The notes below the pieces were generated by a model that was not told the DNA's origin, ran no database searches, and was given only the letters and a program-made list of their open reading frames with translations. This document shows positions 1 through 13,991 of a stretch of DNA of 64,000 bases, piece by piece (positions within the stretch are counted from its first letter, which is position 1; each line of letters begins with the position of its first letter). The DNA is from Rhabdophis nuchalis. Lineage: Eukaryota > Chordata > Lepidosauria > Squamata > Natricidae. Both the position numbers and the translations under genes were made by a program. The stretch lies in the NCBI GenBank assembly GCA_039707465.1, contig CM077643.1, forward strand, positions 46,256,605 to 46,320,604. Reading direction: 5' to 3'.

Positions 1-385
1 CTATCTATACACCTACCTACCTACTTACCTACCTACCTACCTACCTACCTACCTACCTACGGTATTTCTCCCTCTCTGTCTATCCCTCTACTTACCTACC
101 TATTGTATTTCTTGCTTTCTCTCTCTACCTACCTACTGTATTTCTCCCTATCTATCCCCCTATCTACCTACCTGCCTACCTACTGTATTTCTCCCTCTCT
201 GTCTATCCCTCTACCTACCTACCTACTGTATTTCTCCCTATCTATTCATCTACCTACCTACCTACCTACCTACCTACCTACCTACCTACCTACTATATTT
301 CTTCCTTTCTCCCTCTACATACCTACCTACCTACCGTATTTCTCTCTCTCTATCACCCTATCTACCTATCTACCTACCTACTGTG

Positions 386-455
<70 letters not shown>

Positions 456-498
456 CCTACCTACCTACCTACCTACCTACCTACCTACCTACCTATCT
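1..498. repeat. CTAC/CTAT tetranucleotide satellite with a higher-order unit
   Basis: Runs of CTAC and CTAT alternate with a longer recurring unit built around TACTGTATTTCTCCCT, so a tetranucleotide repeat is embedded in a minisatellite. The last 120 bases are pure (CTAT)n followed by (CTAC)n. The 136-codon open frame across it only reflects a stop-free repeat (Tyr-Leu-Pro-Thr) and is not a gene. The array runs off the left edge of the window. Confidence 0.95.
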
Positions 499-893
499 AA
501 ATGTATTACCTGAATTCAGATCATGTATGTCCTGCAAACAGATTTTGTAAACCATGAGTAAAGTATCTATGGAATAAGTGTCACAGAAGTACAACTTCAA
601 AATATACTGCAGACTCTTAGTTTTTTTAGGTTAGTTTTAAGAGACACTGGAATTTCCACATATCACTATTTTAATTTTACTAGTTAAAAAAATGGATGTA
701 TTGCTCTATGCTTCATTGGTGACTATCTTAAATCAATTTCCTGGCCAACACCTTCCAAGATTGTTTATGTGCTCTTAAGAACTAGAAACTTCAAGCCATA
801 TAAGGACTACGACTGACATGATAGCAGTCTTCCAACATTTGAGAGGATGTTCCAGAGAAGGGGATGTCAACTTATTTGCCAAAGCACCTAAAG

Positions 894-1193
894 CAGTGGT
901 GGGTTCCAGATCCCATTGCAAGTGGTACGCTGCGACAAGGCCAGCCATCCACCATGTGCATGCGCACTGCACATGCATGTGCACCCATTGCCCTGCGAAG
1001 CTCCAGCTGCTTGGCGGAGCGTCATCTAGGTGCCATACGCTGCATGCGCAAATAGCCTAGTTGGCTCAAATACAGGTAAGGAACGCAGGCAGGTGAGTGG
1101 GCCCTCCAAAGCACCATTCCAGTACGGTGCCTGCTGCCCTCAGCAGGCATCGGTACGCCTGTAGCGGGGCATACTGCCCGGAACCCACCACTC
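894..1193. mobile_element. Non-autonomous hAT element inside CR1
   Basis: The ends are inverted (CAGTGGTGGGTTCC on the left, GGAACCCACCACTC on the right) and flanked by the 8-bp direct repeat ACCTAAAG (886-893 and 1194-1201), the standard hAT signature. It is about 300 bp with no transposase frame. Confidence 0.85.
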
Positions 1194-1240
1194 ACCTAAA
1201 GGCAAGACAAGAATTAATGGATGGAACTTATCAAGTAGAG

Positions 1241-1455
1241 CAGTGGTACCTACCACCCACTAGTGGGTGTTCCAGGTTTCATGGTGGGCGGTAGGGGTTT
1301 TGTCCAATACTGAAACACTTTCCTTTTTTAAAAATTTAATTGACTTCCCTACTTTATAAATCAACACTATGTGCAACCGGTGGGCGGTTAGAAAATTTTA
1401 CTACTAACAGAGTTACAAAAGTGGATGGTAGCTATAAAAAGGTTGAGTACCCCTG
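1241..1455. mobile_element. Second hAT element inside the same CR1
   Basis: It starts CAGTGGTACC, ends GAGTACCCCTG, and is flanked by the 8-bp repeat AAGTAGAG (1233-1240 and 1456-1463). About 215 bp and non-coding. It sits 47 bp from the previous hAT in the interrupted CR1. Confidence 0.8.
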
Positions 1456-1510
1456 AAGTAGAGAGTCAACTCAGAATGAAGGAAAAATTTCCTGACAGTG
1501 ATAACAATTA

Positions 1511-4090
1511 ATAATAATAATAATAGCCAAATTTATTGACCGCTCCCTCTCCCCACAGGGACTCGGGGCGGTGCACAGGGGAAATAAAAACAATAAATAT
1601 ACAACATACATAACAAAATTAAAAACAGATTAAATTAATTCCTGTGCTAAAATCCCATTAACTAAAAATCCCCATACATTTAAAAACCCATAGAGAGAGA
1701 GACTACCCTAGGCCGGCCAGGCGGAAAAGATGAGTCTTCAATTTCAAGCGGAAGGAGCGGAGGTCCGTGGTCGTTCTAATATCGGGGGGAAGGTCGTTCC
1801 AGAGGGCCGGGCCCGCCACAGAGAGAGCCCTTCCCCTGGGCGTCGCCCGCTGACAAAGTCTAGTGGACGGCACCCGGAGAAGTCCCTCTCTGTGGGAGCG
1901 AATCGGCCGCGAGGATGTGTGAGGCAGGATCCGATCCTGCAGGTAGCTAGGTCCCGAGCCATGGAGCGCTTTAAAGATGATAGTTAACACCTTGAAGCGC
2001 ACCCGGAAGACGACAGGCAGCCAGTGCAGCTCGCGCAAGAGCGGTGTAATGTGGGTAAACCTAGTGGTTCCCATGATTGCTCGCGCGGCTGCATTCTGAA
2101 CTAACTGAAGCCTCCGGGTGCACTTCAAGGGGAGCCCCATGTAGAGGGAGTTACAATAGTCCAGTCGGGATGTCACGAGGGCATGAGTGACTGTGCGAAG
2201 GGCATCCCGATCCAATAGGGGGCGCAATTGGCGGACCAGGCGAACCTGGTAAAACGCCCTCCTGGCCATGGCTGTCACTTGCTCTTCCATAGACAGCCGG
2301 GTATCCAGGAGGACACCCAAATTGCGCGCCCCATCCACAGGGGCAAGATGTTCGCCCCCTATGGCCAGCGTTGGAGAAAGCTGGTTGAATCGGGCAGCCG
2401 GAAACCACAGCCACTCGGTCTTGGTCGGGTTGAGCCTGAGTCCGTTGCTTCCCATCCAGATCCGCACGGCTTCCAGGCACTGGCACATCACCGCTACGGC
2501 ATCGTTGGGGTGGTTTGGGGTAGATATATACAGCTGAGTATCATCAGCGTATAGGTGGTACTCTACCCCAAAACCACGGATGATCTCACCCAGCGGCTTC
2601 ATGTATGCATTAAACAGGAGAGGCGAGAGGACCGACCCCTGAGGCACCCCACATGTGAGGGGTCTCGGGGTCGACCTCTGCTCCCCTGCCAACACAAATT
2701 GCGATCGGCCAGAGAGGTAGGAGGAGAACCACCGTAAAACGGTGCCTCCCACCCCCAACCCCCCCAGCCGATGCAATAGGATACCATGGTCGATGGTATC
2801 GAAAGCCGCCGAGAGGTCTAATAGGACCAGGATGGAGGAACAACCCCCATCTCTGGCCCTCCAGAGATCATCTACCAACGCGACCAATGCCGTCTCGGTG
2901 CTATGCCCGGGCCGAAAGCCGGACTGGCGCGGGTCTAGATAATCAACTTCCTCCAGGTGACAGGGAAACTGTTGTGCCACCACACTCTCAACAACCTTCG
3001 CTAAAAAGGGAAGGTTGGAGACGGGACGATAGTTGGTTAAAAGAGCTGGATCCAAAGAGGGCTTCTTAAGGAGGGGCCTCACCATAGCCTCTTTTAGGGA
3101 AGCAGGCAAGGAACCCTCACTCAAAGAAGCGTTGACAATCTCCTGGAGCCAGCCTCGTGTCACCTCCCAGGATGCCAGTACAAGCCAGGAGGGGCACGGG
3201 TCCAATAAACATGTGGTGGCTCGCAGTCGCCCACGTAGCCTGTCCATATCCTCGGAAGCAACGGAGTCAAATTCCTCCCAAACAAGATCGGCCTCGTGGC
3301 ACCCCACTGGACCAAGAATGGGGGCTAACTCGTTCTGTATCTGAGCGGTTTTGTCCTGCAGAAAAGTCACAAATTCCTCTGCTCTACCCTGTAGCGGGGC
3401 TTCCCGCACCCTCTGTTGAAGGAGGGAGCGGGTCACCCTAAACAGGGCGGCAGGGCGGTTTTCTGCGGATGCTATGAGAGTAGCACAATGATGGCGTTTG
3501 GCCACTCTCAGCGCCACAATGTAAGTCCGTAAATGGGCTCTTACCTGTGTCCGGTCAGATTCAGAGCGAGTAGCCCTCCATCTTCCCTCTAGGCATCTCT
3601 TGCGGCGTTTCATCGCCCTCAGCTCCTCGGTAAACCAAGGAGCCGGGGCGGCTCGGCGCCGCAAGAGAGGCCGCAAGGGCGCGACCCGATCCAAGGCTCC
3701 CGTGGTCGCAATATTCCATGCGGCCACGAGGTCCTCCATCGGGGCGCGGGTCAGGGGTACAGGAAGTGGCCCAAGCGCCATCTGGAACCCATCCGGGTCC
3801 ATCAGGCGCCTGGGGCGGAACCAGATAGGTGGTTCTGGCACCGCCTCCTCGCGGAGGGGAGTAGCGGTCGGAAAGTCGAGCCGGAGAAGTGAGTGATCCG
3901 ACCATGACAAGGGTGTAATGACTATGTCCCCAATACCCAGATCACTCTTCCATTGGCCTGAGACAAAAATGAGGTCCGGTGTGTGTCCACCCTCGTGGGT
4001 GGGGCCTTGAATTAGTTGGGTCAGGTCCATGGCCGTCATGGAAGCCATGAACTCCCGAGCTACCTCAGATGATTCGCCCAACGATGGCAG
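1511..4090 (-). mobile_element. Young L2-like (CR1-superfamily) LINE, 5'-truncated
   Basis: A 2.6-kb minus-strand non-LTR retrotransposon. Its 3' end (low coordinate) has the GC-rich hairpin-forming block GCACCGCCCCGAGTCCC...GGGGAGAGGG followed by an AT-rich TTA/ATT tail. Its long frame is uninterrupted. It is inserted in CR1, which resumes at 4090. The same 3' end recurs at about 20.0, 25.7, 26.7, 28.5, 39.3, 50.8 and 52.5 kb. Confidence 0.9.
1703..4081 (-). CDS. LINE ORF2 fragment: end of AP endonuclease plus reverse transcriptase
   Basis: A 792-codon open frame without stops. The first 70 residues look like the C-terminal part of an APE-type endonuclease (HTPDLIF, then SWSDHSLLRLDF). The reverse transcriptase follows: LTNYRPVSNLPFLAKVVE near residue 330, QSGFRPGHSTETAL, motif A SILVLLDLSAAFDTIDH, motif [19 protein letters not shown] and motif C YADDTQLY (catalytic Asp-Asp present). 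The C-terminus ends [11 protein letters not shown], like the shorter copies. The N-terminal endonuclease is missing, so it is 5'-truncated and cannot be a complete element, but the intact frame shows a recent insertion. Family placement (L2-like) is from motif recognition. Confidence 0.9.
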   Translation of the reverse strand: MGESSEVAREFMASMTAMDLTQLIQGPTHEGGHTPDLIFVSGQWKSDLGIGDIVITPLSWSDHSLLRLDFPTATPLREEAVPEPPIWFRPRRLMDPDGFQMALGPLPVPLTRAPMEDLVAAWNIATTGALDRVAPLRPLLRRRAAPAPWFTEELRAMKRRKRCLEGRWRATRSESDRTQVRAHLRTYIVALRVAKRHHCATLIASAENRPAALFRVTRSLLQQRVREAPLQGRAEEFVTFLQDKTAQIQNELAPILGPVGCHEADLVWEEFDSVASEDMDRLRGRLRATTCLLDPCPSWLVLASWEVTRGWLQEIVNASLSEGSLPASLKEAMVRPLLKKPSLDPALLTNYRPVSNLPFLAKVVESVVAQQFPCHLEEVDYLDPRQSGFRPGHSTETALVALVDDLWRARDGGCSSILVLLDLSAAFDTIDHGILLHRLGGLGVGGTVLRWFSSYLSGRSQFVLAGEQRSTPRPLTCGVPQGSVLSPLLFNAYMKPLGEIIRGFGVEYHLYADDTQLYISTPNHPNDAVAVMCQCLEAVRIWMGSNGLRLNPTKTEWLWFPAARFNQLSPTLAIGGEHLAPVDGARNLGVLLDTRLSMEEQVTAMARRAFYQVRLVRQLRPLLDRDALRTVTHALVTSRLDYCNSLYMGLPLKCTRRLQLVQNAAARAIMGTTRFTHITPLLRELHWLPVVFRVRFKVLTIIFKALHGSGPSYLQDRILPHTSSRPIRSHREGLLRVPSTRLCQRATPRGRALSVAGPALWNDLPPDIRTTTDLRSFRLKLKTHLFRLAGLG

Positions 4091-4354
4091 ATTAACCAGT
4101 GGAATAGCTTGCCTTCAAAAGTTGTTGGTGCTCCATCACTGGAGGTTTTTAAGAAGAGTGGACAACAAAATAGGAAAATGCGATTCTCAGCATAGAGGTG
4201 CCAACAGCTTGTGCCAATCCTTTTTAGAAAGGCTCTTGATAATAGATTTATCAGGGGAAGTGGAGTTTCAGTCCCACTTTGAAACAAGGAAACCAAGTTT
4301 TCCTTCTCCCGTAACTTCTAAAGTGCAACACACAAATCTAGTTTAATCCAACAC

Positions 4355-4990
4355 ATATGTCTATGGAGATTCTGAGTCATTCAGGTCACGGTTGTCCCAA
4401 AGGTATATGGTATATGCAGTACAATGCAGTGAGCCATGCGCAGATCTGTACACTGGGGAAACAAAAGAACCACTTCATAAACACATGGCACAACATAGGA
4501 GAACAAACCCATCAGGACTAGATTCAGCAGTCCATCTGCATTTAAAAGGCAACGACCACTCTTTTGAAAACCGCAAAGCTCACATTTTGGACAGAGAAGA
4601 CCGTTCTTTGAGGGGTGAAAGAAGCCATTTATGTCAAAATTGAACAGCCCTCTCTCAACAGAGGGGGATGGATACGATATCTATAACACAGACCTTTCAG
4701 CAGTTCCAAAAAGGCTCCACTTGCCCATTTGCACCACTCAGGTGACCCGAAGGACACAGATAAACCTCCAGGTGGCCTTAGCGACTCGCTAAAAGAATCC
4801 AAATGACCAGCTGTCTGCAGGGAGTATAAATCCTTCCATTCCCCACCATCCAGTCAGAGTTGAAGAAGCTTCTTGGATGAGAAGCAAAAAAAAGTCTTCA
4901 AAGAAAAAACAGAAATTCCAGTTTCTCTCTTGGGGAAAAAAAAAAGCACCTTTGGGAACCCAACCGTGTAGTTTTCTCCTCCCACCGCTA
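4355..4990 (+). mobile_element. Penelope-like element fragment with GIY-YIG endonuclease
   Basis: The frame at 4392-4643 encodes VYAVQCSEPCADLYTGETKE followed by a His/Arg-rich stretch, the GIY-YIG endonuclease pattern at the C-terminus of Penelope-like retroelements. The continuation (from about 4640) is frameshifted. The 3' part at 4830-4960 contains a segment seen again, inverted, at 25.8 and 48.85 kb. Inactive fragment. Confidence 0.75.
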
Positions 4991-5029
4991 TGAGATGCTG
5001 TGGAGGGGAGGGAAAGACACCGCCTTTTA

Positions 5030-5660
5030 AGGAGGAGGAAGAAGGCCGCGCACCTGGCGAAATGATAAGGGGTCGTCGCTTGCCCAACCGCAAGCCCATT
5101 TGGGCCGCGGGAAGAACTGAGGCTCGGGAATGGAAGATTGAGATCACGTGCCCTCTCGATCCAGCCAATTAGAGTCGGATAAGCCTGTTCGATGAAGACC
5201 TTGACACGTGATCAGGGTTTTCCACCCTCCGATCCCGTCTCCCCCTCCCTTCTCCGGGAAAGCGGATGTAGTGATAAAGTGACAACAACCCTCACTTCCG
5301 CTTGGTTGAGGAGAGAGAAAGGGAGAGAGAGAGGAGAGAGGAAGGAACAAGCGAGCAAGGAAGGAAGGATCGGCGGCTGTTGTCGCCGTGGTGGTGTCCC
5401 CCTTGTCGTCAAGCTCCCTCAGCACAGCCAGGTAAGTCGTCGCGGCCTTCCCCTCCCTTCTGTCTCGGGTTGAGGGAGGAGAAGGAGGCCTCGCTCTCCT
5501 TTTAACCCTCCTGGCCTCTGGTGCGGCGGGGCCTCCTCTGAACGCACCGTTTGCCCATTTTTCCTTCCCTCTGGTTCACCGGGAGCAGCCGTGGGTTCCC
5601 GCGAGGGCTTCCTCGCTTCAGGTAAGTTGCAGCGTTGGAGCGGCTACCGAAAGGGGCCTC
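5030..5660 (+). promoter_or_regulatory. MAPK1IP1L: CpG-rich promoter region of MAPK1IP1L
   Basis: CpG density and GC content rise sharply here compared with the AT-rich surroundings. Visible sites include two CACGTG-type E-boxes (about 5146 and 5205), a CCAAT box (about 5164) and an ETS-like ACTTCCGC near 5295. Strong splice donors follow at 5432 and 5632. No TATA box is obvious, as expected for a housekeeping promoter. The transcription start cannot be fixed from sequence alone. Confidence 0.65.
5290..5431 (+). other. MAPK1IP1L: Probable non-coding exon 1 of MAPK1IP1L
   Basis: The exon end is placed at CAG|GTAAGT (donor 5432) inside the CpG-rich block; its start is a guess. A second strong donor, CAG|GTAAGT at 5632, could define an alternative or extended first exon. 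The next plausible acceptor in the gene is the one before the start codon at 11118. Confidence 0.5.
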
Positions 5661-8600
5661 GAAAGGCGTTAAGTTGAAGGGTCAAAGAGCTTCTTGTCCA
5701 CAGCTGGCCCTCAGAGGAGCTTCTTCTTCTTCTTCTGTGTATTAATTCGCCCGTAACGTGGGGAGGAAGCTGAGCGAGGAGGGCGATTGTTTTGCTGGCT
5801 TGTCGTGGGGCTCGTATAGGCCTACCTAAAGCCTGTATGGCTAGGCTTTTGCAGCAGTGACTTGGTTCAACGCACCATCCTACACTTTTAGTTGTATAAG
5901 TAACTGGGATATTGCACTTTGTAAGGTATGGTGGCTCAGTTTATTTTTATTGATTTTTATTTTATTTATTTGTCAACATGTACAAGATAACAGGTATTAG
6001 TACAGACATAGACATTTTCACAGATTGGTACAAATAGATGGATAGAAATAAGTATAACATGGCCATGAATACATAAAATGAGTACATATCAATGGGGAAA
6101 GTAGGCACCCTGGTTCGCTTATGCACGCCCCCTTAGGGAAATGGAGTTGGCTCCCAAACACTTTCTTTGTGCTGCCTTTAAGCACTTTGAGATTGCTGTT
6201 TCTGTGCCACGTGACTTTCTTTTGATTCTGGGCTTTGAAAATGTAAGTCTTTGGCTATTCAGAGGCCCAGTAATCTCACTTAGATTCTTGAGGATCCCTA
6301 AAAGCTGCTCATCCAAATAGAGGATATTTATGATGTCCTCAGTAAAGGAAATAAATTATATCTGGGAATTCCCTGATATCGTGTCAAAGATGACGAAATC
6401 ATGGAACACCACCACTTGGAGAACACAAAACCGCATTCCTGACGTTTGAGTATTAGGCAAAGGTGTACATTGCTTGACCTTGCCATTCTGAATATACAAA
6501 TTGGGGGGAAAATATTTTGGGTGGAAAATGGAACATTTTTAGCGTCGATCAAGAAGAGAAAATGTCACCAAGTGTAATTTAATACTCCATAAAATAAGGA
6601 TTATTTGGATTCACACCATGTACAGTATTGTTATGCAGTGTATTGTACAAATCCAGGGTATTGGCAAATTCAGTAAATTACACTTCTCTTAACTGGGATA
6701 GAATATTGTGCAAATATGGCCTTCCTGTTGTGAAAAGTATCTTTTAACGTTCTGACTACATGATGTTTGTTCAAATTAGGTATTTTAGCAAGAAAGCTGG
6801 ATTTTAGCTCTGAAATACAGGGCGGTCATATCTGGACTACAAAATTCTAGATGGCTGCTAAATAGCAGAGATTGTTCTATATCTCTCCTATATCTTGTAA
6901 TTTGTCTGGATATTTTAAACCAAGCTTTAGAAGCTCTGGTGAAGTTCAGAGAAATTCTTTTCCACATTCTTCTGCGGTGTTTTTAAAAGAACAGTTTTCT
7001 TTTGTAAGAGTAAGTCTAGTTCTGAGTAGACTGAGAAAACAGGGAACATATACATATTTTCAAGAGACTGAACCACCTGGTATCTCTACATTATATATTT
7101 CAGCTTCTTTAGAGAAGGAGTGTATTTTAGAATCAGAGTTGGAAGAGACCATCAGATCTGCCCAGTGCAACAATTTGAATCATAGCATCCTGAATTGTCC
7201 AGCTTCCACTTGAGAGAACCTCACTCTTCTGGGCAACTTTATTCCATTATTGAGCTACTTTTACTATTAGAAAAGGGTTTTTTGTCTGACATTCAGTTGG
7301 AATCAGTGTTCTGTGACTTAAATCCATTTTTATCTATTCTTTAGTTTGGAATGAAAGAGAAAGTCTTGACTTTGTCATTGAAATCCTGCCAGGAATGTAA
7401 GAGTGCCATCCTCCTCAATTCTCTTTGTGCAAAAATAAAGACAGTATGCCAGCTTCTTCAACCTCTTTTTACAAGGTTTAGTTCTACTCCTCTAATAATC
7501 ATTGTTCTCTGCCTGAACCTGTTTCAATTTCTTTGAAACCTTTTTAAACCATCATTCCCAAAATTGCACACACACAAGATAGGTCCTGACTAAAGTCAAA
7601 TGAACTAGAGCATTAGCCTCCAGTGATTTTGAAATTATCATCAGCATCTTTTTTTCCTTTCACATACAGCAATTATATTTAAGTTGAAACAGCCTAAAAC
7701 TGCTTGCCAAGAACTACTGGAACTTTATTGCAGGATATATTACACAAGGTCCTCAATTACTGACCACTCATTCACAATTGTTCAAGCTTACAGTGGAGAT
7801 AAACAAGTGGTATTTACAACTGGTCCTTGAAGTTCCAGCCATTGCAGTGCCCCCACAGTCATGAAATTGCAATTGGGGTGCTTGGCAACCATCTCACATT
7901 TCCAACTGTTGCAATATCTTACAGTCATTTGATTGTGATTTACAACCTTCCCTTCCCATAACCAGTCAATGGGGAAGTCAGCAGGAAGTGATAAGTGTCA
8001 GTAACAACCAGGCCCACACTTTAAGAATTGAATTAACTTTTATTGCTCAAGCTATACACAGGAATCTTCTCAGACTAATGGTTTGCACCTGGATCAGACT
8101 ACATAAGATTTAAAGGCATTCAAGAGGACTCGGATTTCACCCTCTTGTGACCATAAGGATTCTAGACTAAATCTCCATTTGACTCCTCCCCCCTCGGCTC
8201 GGCCAGTCTCCCTCCTACTTAAGTCATGGTCATTTGAGCTCCTTTTTAAAGAACTTGCAGTGATTTGGACCATGAGGAGACCCTCTCTATGGGAGCATAC
8301 TGGCTGGTGGGAGGCTCTTGGTGTCAGAAGGCGATTTTATGGGGGATTCTCCTTCATCCCTCAGCTAAAGAAATTCCATATATATTTAAGGACTTAACTT
8401 TCTTTTTACTTTGAAATAAATACCAAAGGGTGATTAAACAGTAATATTTGGAAAATTATAAACAAACTAAAGGCCATATGGATTGGAAATAAGATTTTAA
8501 AATTAGTTATAAGAATCCTTCCTGTGGGTTGTTTAAAATCCCATTAAACATATATGAAGATTTTGAATCTAAAAGGTTAGAAATCTTATGGGATTTTTTT

Positions 8601-8749
8601 TCTTTTTTAATTTTTTCTCTGCACTTTTTCTTTTATATTTTCCTTTGTTTGTATTTGTTTGTTATCTCTATATCTGCAAATTTTAATATAAATTATTAAA
8701 ATAAGGTGTGTATAGAACTTTAATTGTATAGTGTTTAATATGTTTAAAG

Positions 8750-8858
8750 CAGGGGTGTCCAAACTTGGGAACTTTAAGACTTGTGGACTATGCTGTGCTG
8801 TGGAATTCTGGGAGTTGAAGTCCACAAGTCTTAAAGTTCGCAAGTTTGGACACCTCTG
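8750..8858. mobile_element. Palindromic hAT MITE
   Basis: It reads CAGGGGTGTCCAAACTTGG at the left and is nearly its own reverse complement to the right end. It is flanked by the 8-bp duplication GTTTAAAG (8742-8749 and 8859-8866). The arms carry the recurring core ACTTTAAGACTTGTGGACT. One of about a dozen copies or parts in the window. Confidence 0.9.
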
Positions 8859-10118
8859 GTTTAAAGGAATTGAGCTACTTGTGGGATTATCTTCTCCCAA
8901 GAACACCTGCCTATCCCACAGATTCCCATAGGGCAGGCATATTCCAGCTTCCCATATTTAAACATTATCATCTTATGGAAAATAGGAATCATGTTTTCAA
9001 TGGCTGCCCTTTTATTCTGGATATTCATATATCTACCTCTGATATATGAACTCTGTTTGTCTTTAGGAAAGCCATTTAAAAAGCCTCTTTTTCATAATGA
9101 AATAACCAAAAGAGATTCGACTAAACACCATTCAAGTGCCAATGGGATGTTTTTTAGTGGAATCTCTCTTGGTTATTTCATTATCACATTTGGCTGCCAT
9201 TTTATATGCTACAATGTAGTAGGTTGCCTCTTTTTTAAATGTTCCATTTAATGTTGTTACTGTATACTTTTGTTTACGCTAATGTAGAATCCCAGTTTGA
9301 GTTGGGTGGGCTTACAAATGCATGAAAGAAATAAGGAAAATGTTTTTATAGAATAGGAGGCAATATACATTTTCTCAAATAAATAAATAAATATATAAAA
9401 TAAAATAGTATTGATATTGAAACAGATATTTTAAAGAGATAATTGGTTCCATCAATTGAGAGAATTCAGTTTGTGGTCATTATACTGTCTTCACATGTTT
9501 GTATATCCTTGCCTAATGCAAGCTGTTCCTTCAGATTCCTATTACATTCTGCCATAAAATAGTATATTCAAAGAAATTATGCAGGCAGTATAGTACAATG
9601 GCTGTCCTTATAGATCTTGATCCGTTACTTGACTTTCAGTGTTGCTGTCTTCGCAGTGGGTATAGTATTGCCTGTTTCTAGGCTTCCTCCTGAGGGTGAG
9701 ATGAGCAAGAACCCTTGTGTCACTTTTGGGCACAGCTAAATCTAACCTAGGTTTAATAAGCAGCAAACAAGAGCTGGGATATATTTATCTTTCCCCATTC
9801 CTAACTTAGGTCTGGTGCCAACAATGATGATTAGTAGAGTAGCAGCTATTGCCGCTGAAAATTTTCTATTTTTAGCTTTTCCATAACTGAGTGGCAGAGT
9901 AATTTTTTTTGCCAGCATGTGTTCTTTTAGAGTGATACAGCTGAGGCCATTGGTTTCCTCTTTCAGCAGAGGAAGCCAAAGCCACATTCGATAGAATTCC
10001 TAAGTGCATCTTGAAATTGGGGAGGGAAGACTTTCTCTCATGCCAAAAATGACAGAAGCAGATTTTAGCATTACTGGCTAACCTTGATATTTGGCATACG
10101 GTTAGTGTGGCTGCATTG

Positions 10119-10490
10119 CAGGTAGTCTTCAACTTACTACCACAATTGGAGCCGGAATCTTCACCGCTAAGTCATGCAGCCATTAAATGAGCATGCCTGA
10201 TTTTATGTCATTTTTTGCAAGAGTCATTAAGTGAATCCAGCTTTCCCATTGACTTTGCCAAAGATCTCAGAGAAGATCACAAATGGTGATCACATGACCC
10301 TGGGACTCTGCAACCATCATAAATACATGCTGGTTGCCAAGCAACCAAATTTTGATTACATGGCTCCTGGGATGCTATTAACAGTCACAAGTGTGAGGTA
10401 CCAGTCATGAGTCACTTTTCCAGCACCATTTTAATTTTGAACAGTCATTAAATTAATGGTTGTAAGTCGAGGCCTACCTGTAACACATTT
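10119..10490. mobile_element. Mariner-like MITE
   Basis: Inverted ends (CAGGTAGTCTTCAACTTAC on the left, GTAAGTCGAGGCCTACCTG on the right) bound a 370-bp element whose interior repeats GTTAAGTGA/ATCACATGACC-type motifs. Other copies or parts lie at 7752, 13199, 20985, 31957, 41300, 53445 and 60614. Assignment to Tc1/mariner rests on the terminal pattern and is tentative. Confidence 0.65.
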
Positions 10491-11123
10491 GAGATTTAAT
10501 AACTAAAGTTGGGAAAATGTGAATAATGCCAGCTGTAGTAAAGATATCAGAGGACAATATTTTTCTATGGGGGCCCTTGTTTACGTATGTTTGATTATGC
10601 TGTCAAATTATATTATCTCAGGGGCTTGATACAGGCAGGCAGATCTTTTGAATTGTAAGGTTTTGGAGAGCCATTCAGGAAGATCCAAACAGAATGTCTG
10701 ATGGTTCTCCAAAACAGGTTTTGGAGACATCCAGCAGGTTATGCTAATGCTTTGTGTCACACTTTATTGCTCACTTAAGAAGATGGAATCACCTTTGAAC
10801 AGGCAAAATTCTTGTGTTTGGCAGACGAAGGTTCGTTCTTTGACAAGCTCTTTCTTTTCCTCTTTTATCAAGTTCTGTCATGACCTCCAACTTCAGTCAG
10901 AATCCTCCATCTAAGCTCTAACGTGGTATCTCTCTCTTGTTTTATTGTAGTTATGGTCTTTGTTCCTAAATTGTAACCTATGCATGTTTCTTTAAAGGCA
11001 GAGCTTAAGATATGTAACTCAGGAGTTCCAAATGGATCCTGCAATCAGACCAAGAAATTTTATTTTAGTATACTGCATCCAGTAATTTATTAAACTAATT
11101 ATTGTTTTTCTTTTTCAGGAAAA

Positions 11124-13991
<2,868 letters not shown>

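Larger units (their letters stand above)
780..4180 (+). mobile_element. CR1 LINE relic, split by three later insertions
   Basis: Pieces of one CR1 reverse-transcriptase C-terminal region lie in order on the plus strand: 780-893 (encodes DMIAVFQHLRGC), 1202-1240, 1464-1510 (RRNFLT-like) and 4090-4180 (QWNSLP then LEVFKK). The gaps are filled by two hAT elements and an L2-like LINE. All frames are broken, so it is inactive. It is the oldest layer of this block. Confidence 0.8.
5432..11118 (+). other. MAPK1IP1L: MAPK1IP1L intron 1
   Basis: No exon was recognised. It holds an old CR1 scrap (about 7130-7215), a decayed mariner-like MITE (about 7752-7990), a palindromic hAT MITE (8750-8858) and a fuller mariner-like MITE (10119-10490). 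The stretches 5950-7100 and 8880-10100 look like ordinary AT-rich unique or badly decayed sequence. Confidence 0.6.

Noticed and set aside
103..513. 136-codon open frame
   Set aside because: Translation of the CTAC/CTAT satellite; low complexity, no gene features.
4854..5425. Minus-strand frames near the MAPK1IP1L promoter as a divergent gene
   Set aside because: Frames overlap the CpG island and a Penelope-like tail; no coding resemblance.
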